Positions 58,480-64,000 of a stretch of DNA of 64,000 nucleotides are shown piece by piece. Each line of letters begins with the position of its first letter. The first letter of the stretch is position 1. Under the pieces are notes generated by a model. That model was not told the origin of the DNA. It made no database searches and saw only the letters and a list, made by a program, of their open reading frames with translations. The DNA is from Erythrophleum ivorense (Eukaryota; Streptophyta; Magnoliopsida; Fabales; Fabaceae), in NCBI GenBank assembly GCA_026724425.1, contig JAIUCV010000003.1, forward strand, positions 65,525,088 through 65,589,087. The letters run 5' to 3'. Both the position numbers and the translations under genes were made by a program.

Positions 58480-60170
58480 CAGTACACAAAGAAAAACCAC
58501 TGCAAAACCTTTCCTCCTTTACCCAATAAAATAAAGAAGCCTTTCCCTCTTCCTCTTGCTTGATCCATAAATAAAATCAAAATCCTTGCTTTTAAATTCC
58601 AACCCATCTCATTATTCCTGGTCTATCCCATTGATAGAAAAAGCTCAAGGGCTTCTCTCTTTCTCTCTCTCTCTGTTTTCCAGCAGCCATTGGTGTATGT
58701 ACTGAAGGTACGATCACCGCAGTTTTTTTTTTAATAATTTTTATACATTGTTGATTTCGTCTTTTCTCTTGCTTCAATGAGGCTTTCGTACACCGAATTT
58801 GCTTTTTATTCTTTCGCCTACAATTATTGGGCCATTTTAATCTTTCTCACTTGTTCTCTGCACGATTTTCCGGCTTTTGCATTCTTGATTTTTTGTTTTT
58901 TCCCAGTAGCTTTGATTTTATTACGTGGTATTTGGCTTGAAAGGCAAAATCTTTATTTATTTGGAATATAAGTGTTTGATGCTTATTACGTTCATAATCC
59001 AAAGGAAGAGCTTGTATGCATGGCTGGGTATGAGATGTATAAAAATTTGCCGTTTGAAGAGGGTGAAGCTTGACCACCCTCAGATTGGGTGCAAAGGAAA
59101 ATGAGGAAGGGATGCTTTTGGGTTCTTTCTGTGTTGACTCGGTCATTTGGATTCTCTTATATTTTGGCTATGATTCCCTGCATTTTTTGGTTTTGTCATA
59201 ATAATGTACAACTACAGAGTAATATCTGGTTTCACAATTTATATGCCCATTTTCGTTGTAAAGGAGATTTGGAATGTGAAATATTGTAATTCTGCTTTTA
59301 AGTTATGATCATATGCTTAATAATATGAACATTTTGATTTTGATGTCAGTTGAAAGAAGATGAACTAAAGTTGAATTGGGTACTATTTCTCTGTGATAGT
59401 TTTGGAGGACAAGGAGCATTTTGCTTTCACCTGATTTGTGGCTCTGAGTTCTTGATACTTTGTCCCCTACTTAGAAGCTATACTTTGAAAAGGGGGGGGG
59501 GGGGGGAAGAAAAGAAAAGAAAATTGATTTTAATACTTTTAACTCTTTGAAGCCTGAGAAATGATTCTGTAGTATCCTAAATGTGCTCTATTTGCTAATG
59601 ACTTTTCTTACATGTAAAAGTAGGTGCCAAGTAAATAGACATGTTTGCATTAATTGTATGATCCTAAATTTGGAACCACTGCTAGTATTGCTGCTCATGC
59701 TGGTTATGCAGATAGTTGGCTACAATGTAGCACTCATTATTCCTTTGTAGTTATTTTTCCCAGTAAACATGTAAGATTTACTTACATATTTGAGTAACAT
59801 AGTTCACTGTGTAATTGGCTACTTAAAATGATTTGCTTGTGGCACCTTCTTGTTTATAAATTTGGCTTGTTAGTTTTTAAGGAATTTTTACATTTCAATT
59901 TTCTATGTTGATAATAACATTACAAATAAGATTTTAGAGGATTATTAAAAAATTAGATTAAAATCTTATGTACTCTAGTGATCCTTCAATTAAAAGATTT
60001 TTTCTTTTCATGAAACTGGGAAGCGATGTTTGTCATTTATTCTGTTCAAGCTACTGCTTACCCAGAGCAATAACTTATTGTTGATCTGACAGTTTCAAAT
60101 TTTAATTATGTAGGATAGACGGGCACTTAATCATTGATTTACAAGGATAGAATATGCTCAGAGCTTTACA
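58480..60170 (+). promoter_or_regulatory. Probable HEN1 leader with long 5'-UTR intron
   Basis: A CT-rich leader (58640-58680) precedes CTGAAG|GTACGA at 58702-58713, a good donor. Acceptor-like TTATGTAG|GATAG ends at 60113, leaving a 57-nt leader exon before the ATG at 60171. A G15 run (59492-59506) lies inside the intron. The splice sites are inferred by eye only. Confidence 0.5.
59492..59506. repeat. G15 homopolymer
   Basis: Fifteen consecutive G in the presumed HEN1 5'-UTR intron. A run of G this long may form a quadruplex and is prone to sequencing error. Confidence 0.9.
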
Positions 60171-60204
60171 ATGGAAACAAAAGAACTTCCTGCTGTTGAA
60201 TTGA
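60154..60204 (+). promoter_or_regulatory. Upstream ORF overlapping the HEN1 start
   Basis: ATG at 60154 opens a 16-codon frame that ends with TGA at 60202-60204, passing over the HEN1 ATG at 60171 in another frame. The upstream ATG has A at -3 and C at +4; the HEN1 ATG has A at -3 and G at +4, which is stronger. Ribosomes that start upstream would miss the main start. The frame is seen directly; the regulatory role is inferred. Confidence 0.55.
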
Positions 60205-63200
60205 AGAAACCAACCTTTACACCTAAGGCTATAATACACCAAAAATTTGGCAGCAAGGCCTGCTACAAGGTAGAGGAAATAAAGGAGCCTAGTCAAACTG
60301 AATGCCCCGGATTAATTCCACAGAAGGTTTCTTGCCTATATCGATGTTGCTTGCAGCTTCCAGAACTTTCTGTTGTGTCAGGGACCTTTAGAAAAAAGAA
60401 GGATGCAGAGCAATCTGCTGCAGAGATGGCTTTAGAAAAGGTTTGACTAAATTTCATAATCATGGTGTACAATTAATAACTTGCAAGAAATTTTACTTCA
60501 TACTTAATGGTCATTTTAATTAAACCAACATTTGTTTATCATGTTTGGTAGCTTGCTTTGTCTCCAATGACTGTAACTTTAGTGCTAGATACAGCCTCAT
60601 ATGACTTGCCCTTGAAATTATTTGTCTATTTAAACATATGCTTTATGAACAAGCAAGCAGAGGTAAAACCTGTATATTAATTCTTTACGTCAATTGTTCA
60701 AGTTTCTAATTATGATGCCTTAGATTCTGCAATAATTCTTCTAGTTAAAGTCTCGTTGTTTAAAACTATTATAGACTTTGATAGTTGAATACGGAGGCTA
60801 CTTTCTCTACTCTCACTAAGGAAATAGATTCGTGTCTAATGTTAAGTACAAGAAATTTATAAACTAGCTTCTTGCTTGATTTGTAAAATAAATGTAAATT
60901 CTGGAATTAACAACATTGTTTCAAATACTTAAAGGCTTGTCTCTTGGAATAGGATTGCTTATTCCTTGTGACTACCGCCTAAGCAAATACAAAATAAAAT
61001 AGTAGCTGAGAAACTGATTTCTTATAAGGAGCTTGGGCTTGGATGGTTTTATCTTTAAAATCTCTCTTGATGCTTCTGCGTTGGAGGGCTTAAGGCTGAG
61101 TCGCATGAGGATTTGAAACTGAGTGTTGTTCATTTTGGGAGAAAATCTGTGGTTGATCATCAGATTCATCTTTTTATCATTTTATTCTAGAGCTGCCATT
61201 TATTTGGTATGCTTGCTTCCTATTTCAGGTAGTTTTCTCTTAAGTCTTTATAACTTATTACTTTCCTCCAATAATTGGCCCCGTCTACCCTGGTTGTAGA
61301 TTTTTTTACCTTGACAGTGATGTCACTATTTCGTACTCTGCTGCAGCTTGGCATCCATCCTACGATCATTGATCCCACTCCACAGGAAGCACAGGAAAGT
61401 TTAGTTGCTCGAATCACCTACCTATTTTCAGAAGAGGTAGGCATTCTAATTGGGCTTTGAGCCACATTTGATTTGTTTAAAAAATTATGCCTACTGTCAA
61501 TAATGAAAGATGGGTATACTCATATTCATTGGCCAATATGACGATAGATTAGTGAAAAGAAAGTTGAATAGATTTGATTGATTTTATGTTGTTCCAGTTG
61601 TATCTTTCAGCGAATTGTGCTTCAGTCTAAATCCATTCTTTGTTGCCTTTCAATACTGCAGTTTCTCTCATCACTTCATCCACTCAGTGGTCACTTTGGA
61701 GGAACTTTGTGGAGAAAAGGTGATCTTTGTGGGTCAATTCCCGTTTCTGTCATTGCTGTCTGTGACACAAAGCTTTGTAACTTATGTAAATATATTAATC
61801 CTGAGATGGAGTCAAATCCATTGTTGGTTAATTTGTATATAATGAGGGCCGCTGCAAAGTTATCTGGGTTTCTTTCTACATCTGAACGGCATCTCTGGAT
61901 TAAAAAGCAGAGTCCCTATCCTCAAGATATTATTGAGTCATTAATGACACAAGCTGGCTTGCTAGAGTGCATTCAGGTTGCAGCTGCACGAATTCCTAGT
62001 TCAATGGAAAAACCTGTTGAAGCAGTGACTCTTCATATTTCTGCAAAAGAGTACTACCTTGATGTCATTGCAGAAGAACTTGGTTTAGAAGATGCATCTA
62101 ATATTCTGATTTCAAGGTGGGGTGAAAGTGGGGGAAACCTTTTTTACCCCCTTTATTATTATTATTATTATTTAGTTGGTTACTCTCTAACTTATTCTTG
62201 TTCTCTGACAGGAATGTGGGTAAAGCATCTTCTGAAACAAGACTATTCTTTGCTGCTCCCAGATCATTTCTACTGGACCCATCCTCTGATTTGCTAAATG
62301 TGAAGGAAACTCCACATTTTGAGGGATCTCTAAATGTGAGGGCAAATTACCTGTCTGGGCAATGTGTATTTGGTGATGCAATATTGGCATCCATTGGATA
62401 TACATGGAGATCTAAAGATCTTTTCTATGAAGATGTAACGGTTCGGTCATATTACAGGTATCTTTACTTTACGTACCTTATTTACTTGTTCATTGTGTCA
62501 TGTCAACCTTATATTTCCTTCTGAGCAAAACTAAAAGTATTACTTTAAGAAATCAAAACATATTAAACGTGTCTATATGTCCTGCACATTTGCTGTGTAG
62601 TGATTTTCAACTCAAGTGTTCTCAGAAAAACTTTGGAAAACTTTTGTTGTTTATTTTATTACAGTAACAAAATTCCCCTTAACTCCTACGTTATGGGTTA
62701 GTACTTAGGCATATGTCTATATATGGCTAATGGCTTATTGTATTCAATTGTAATGCTTAAAATGCTGATAATGCCATCGAGCTATATCTGACTTTTATAT
62801 CAAGCAAAACTTCTTGCCCTGTCATTTTATGTAATCAAAATTCTCTTTGTTAGATATTAATTAAAACCAATCCTGGGCCCTTACTTAATAGTTTAAGCCA
62901 TAGTTATTGGAACCAAACCAGTCATTAATGATAAACGTTGCTGTCTTTGAAGATTATTCTTATGAGTCTGTGTCTTCTTCTGTCTTTAACTTCCCATATG
63001 TTTTAACCAGTTTTTTGGAGTATGACCAAGCCTAATTTTTGTCGTATGAATTTTACACATTTCAATTTCTATCTCTGAATCATTGTGCAAGATTAGGTAA
63101 CTTCTACATTTAATTATCGCTAGATTGCTTTCACAGGATGCTTATAAGTAAGACACCAGGTGGCATCTATAAATTGTCCAGAGAGGCAATACTTGCAGCT

Positions 63201-64000
63201 GAATTGCCATCAACGTTTACCTCAAAAGCAAACTGGAGGGGTTCCCTTCCCAGAGACATCCTTCATATGTTTTGTCGTCAGCACCGTCAATTTGAACCTG
63301 TCTTCTCCCCCATAAGTTGTCCTTTGAAAGGATCATCTCAATCATCAGGATCATATTTGAAGGATGCATGCTCAGCTACAGAAGAGATTGAACATGTTAG
63401 AGGAGCCTCTTTAACAGCAAGTACAAAGCAATCAGACGAGTCAGGATGCATGTTCAAATGTGAAGTTAAATTACTTTCTAAGTCTGAGAATCTGATAATT
63501 GTTTGTTCCCCACAAGATCAATTTAAGAAGCAGAATGATGCCATGCAGAATGCTTGTTTGAAGCTTCTATCATGGCTAAATGAGTATTTTAAGAACAGTA
63601 ATGTTCCTTTTGAGATGTTGTATCATACTGCAGACAGCTTCAATATTCAGATTCATTCCAAAAACTTGTTTGAAGAGTTTGCTGTATGTCAATCAGTACA
63701 AAATAATCAGCTTAACACACTTAGATGTATGCATCCGCCATGTACCATGCCTGGACATGGAATGCACTCATTAAAGATCGAAGGTTCAGATTCTGGTGTC
63801 TGTCCATTCAATGGATCTATACCTTGTATAAGTTACTCTATTTCTTTGGTGGTGAAGAGTGAAAACATGAAAGAACTTATTGAAGTTTGTGAAGAATTTG
63901 AGTTTGAGATAGGGGCTGGTGCTGTGATTCCCCATGTTGAGTGGGTTGTGATGCAAATGTCTGTTGGCCAGTCTGCTTGTTTCACTACAGAGTTACCCCC
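60171..64000 (+). CDS. HEN1: Small-RNA 2'-O-methyltransferase HEN1, 5' part (window ends inside)
   Basis: HEN1 methylates the 3'-terminal 2'-OH of miRNA and siRNA duplexes and so protects them from uridylation and decay. Exons here: 60171-60440, 61347-61436, 61662-62116, 62212-62457 and 63137 to the window end, with GT-AG borders and agreeing phases; about 641 codons. The first dsRNA-binding domain is about residues 17-90 (TPKAIIHQKFGSKACYKVEE, CPGLIPQKVSCLYRC, KKKDAEQSAAEMALEKV). The La-motif-like domain follows (VARITYLFSEE, CGSIPVSVIAVCD, YYLDVIAEELGLED, GDAILASIGYTWRSKDL), then WRGSLPRDILHMFCRQHR. A second dsRBD-like part lies near residue 460 (CEVKLLSKS), followed by the start of the PPIase-like domain. 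The catalytic methyltransferase domain lies beyond 64000. No stop or frame break is seen. Confidence 0.95.

Noticed and set aside
61615..61842. Second frame overlapping HEN1 exon 3
   Set aside because: The HEN1 frame is clearly the coding one by homology and splice phase.

Overview
The window is nuclear DNA of a flowering plant, most likely a woody eudicot. The evidence is intron-rich genes with GT-AG splicing, AT-rich intergenic DNA, a plant EIX-type receptor-like protein relic, plant HEN1, and layers of Ty1/copia, Ty3/gypsy, LINE and MITE sequence. I cannot name the species. I see no rRNA, tRNA or CRISPR array.

Layout. 1-1560: AT-rich flank. 1561-5129 (+): dead leucine-rich-repeat receptor-like protein gene, broken by two stops, several frameshifts and a ~0.5 kb MITE. 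7197-20397 (-): complete 10-exon mitochondrial 3-hydroxyisobutyrate dehydrogenase gene (355 aa). Its introns hold a Ty3/gypsy element with both LTRs, a copia 3' relic and a candidate miniature LTR element (TRIM). 24000-29900 (-): long decayed L1-type LINE. 30100-31161 (+): 5'-truncated second LINE with poly(A). 32029-39743 (+): 12-exon gene that joins a row of seven AT-hook-like exons to a plant Ptta/En/Spm transposase domain (PF03004) and a C-terminal coiled coil. 45717-47543 (+): degenerate partial copy of that gene. 49806-51278 (+): 3-exon SURNod19-family secreted protein. 52072-52594: Tourist-like MITE with a TAA target duplication. 53000-58400: AT-rich DNA with nothing I can name. 60171-64000 (+): first five coding exons of HEN1, cut off by the window end before its methyltransferase domain.

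The genes do not form a pathway. HIBADH acts in valine breakdown, HEN1 in small-RNA stabilisation, and SURNod19 is secreted and of unknown function. Most of the rest is transposon biology, including one gene that looks like a transposase taken over by the host.

Best leads: (1) the SURNod19 protein shows, in order, all six copper-ligand positions of peptidylglycine/dopamine monooxygenases (HH, H, HxH, M); (2) the AT-hook exon array fused to a transposase domain, made by repeated duplication of one symmetric phase-1 exon with its intron; (3) a ~127-bp-arm hairpin in an intron of that gene; (4) an upstream ORF overlapping the HEN1 start codon. Exon borders were set by eye from reading frame, splice sites and remembered family sequences; no search was run.
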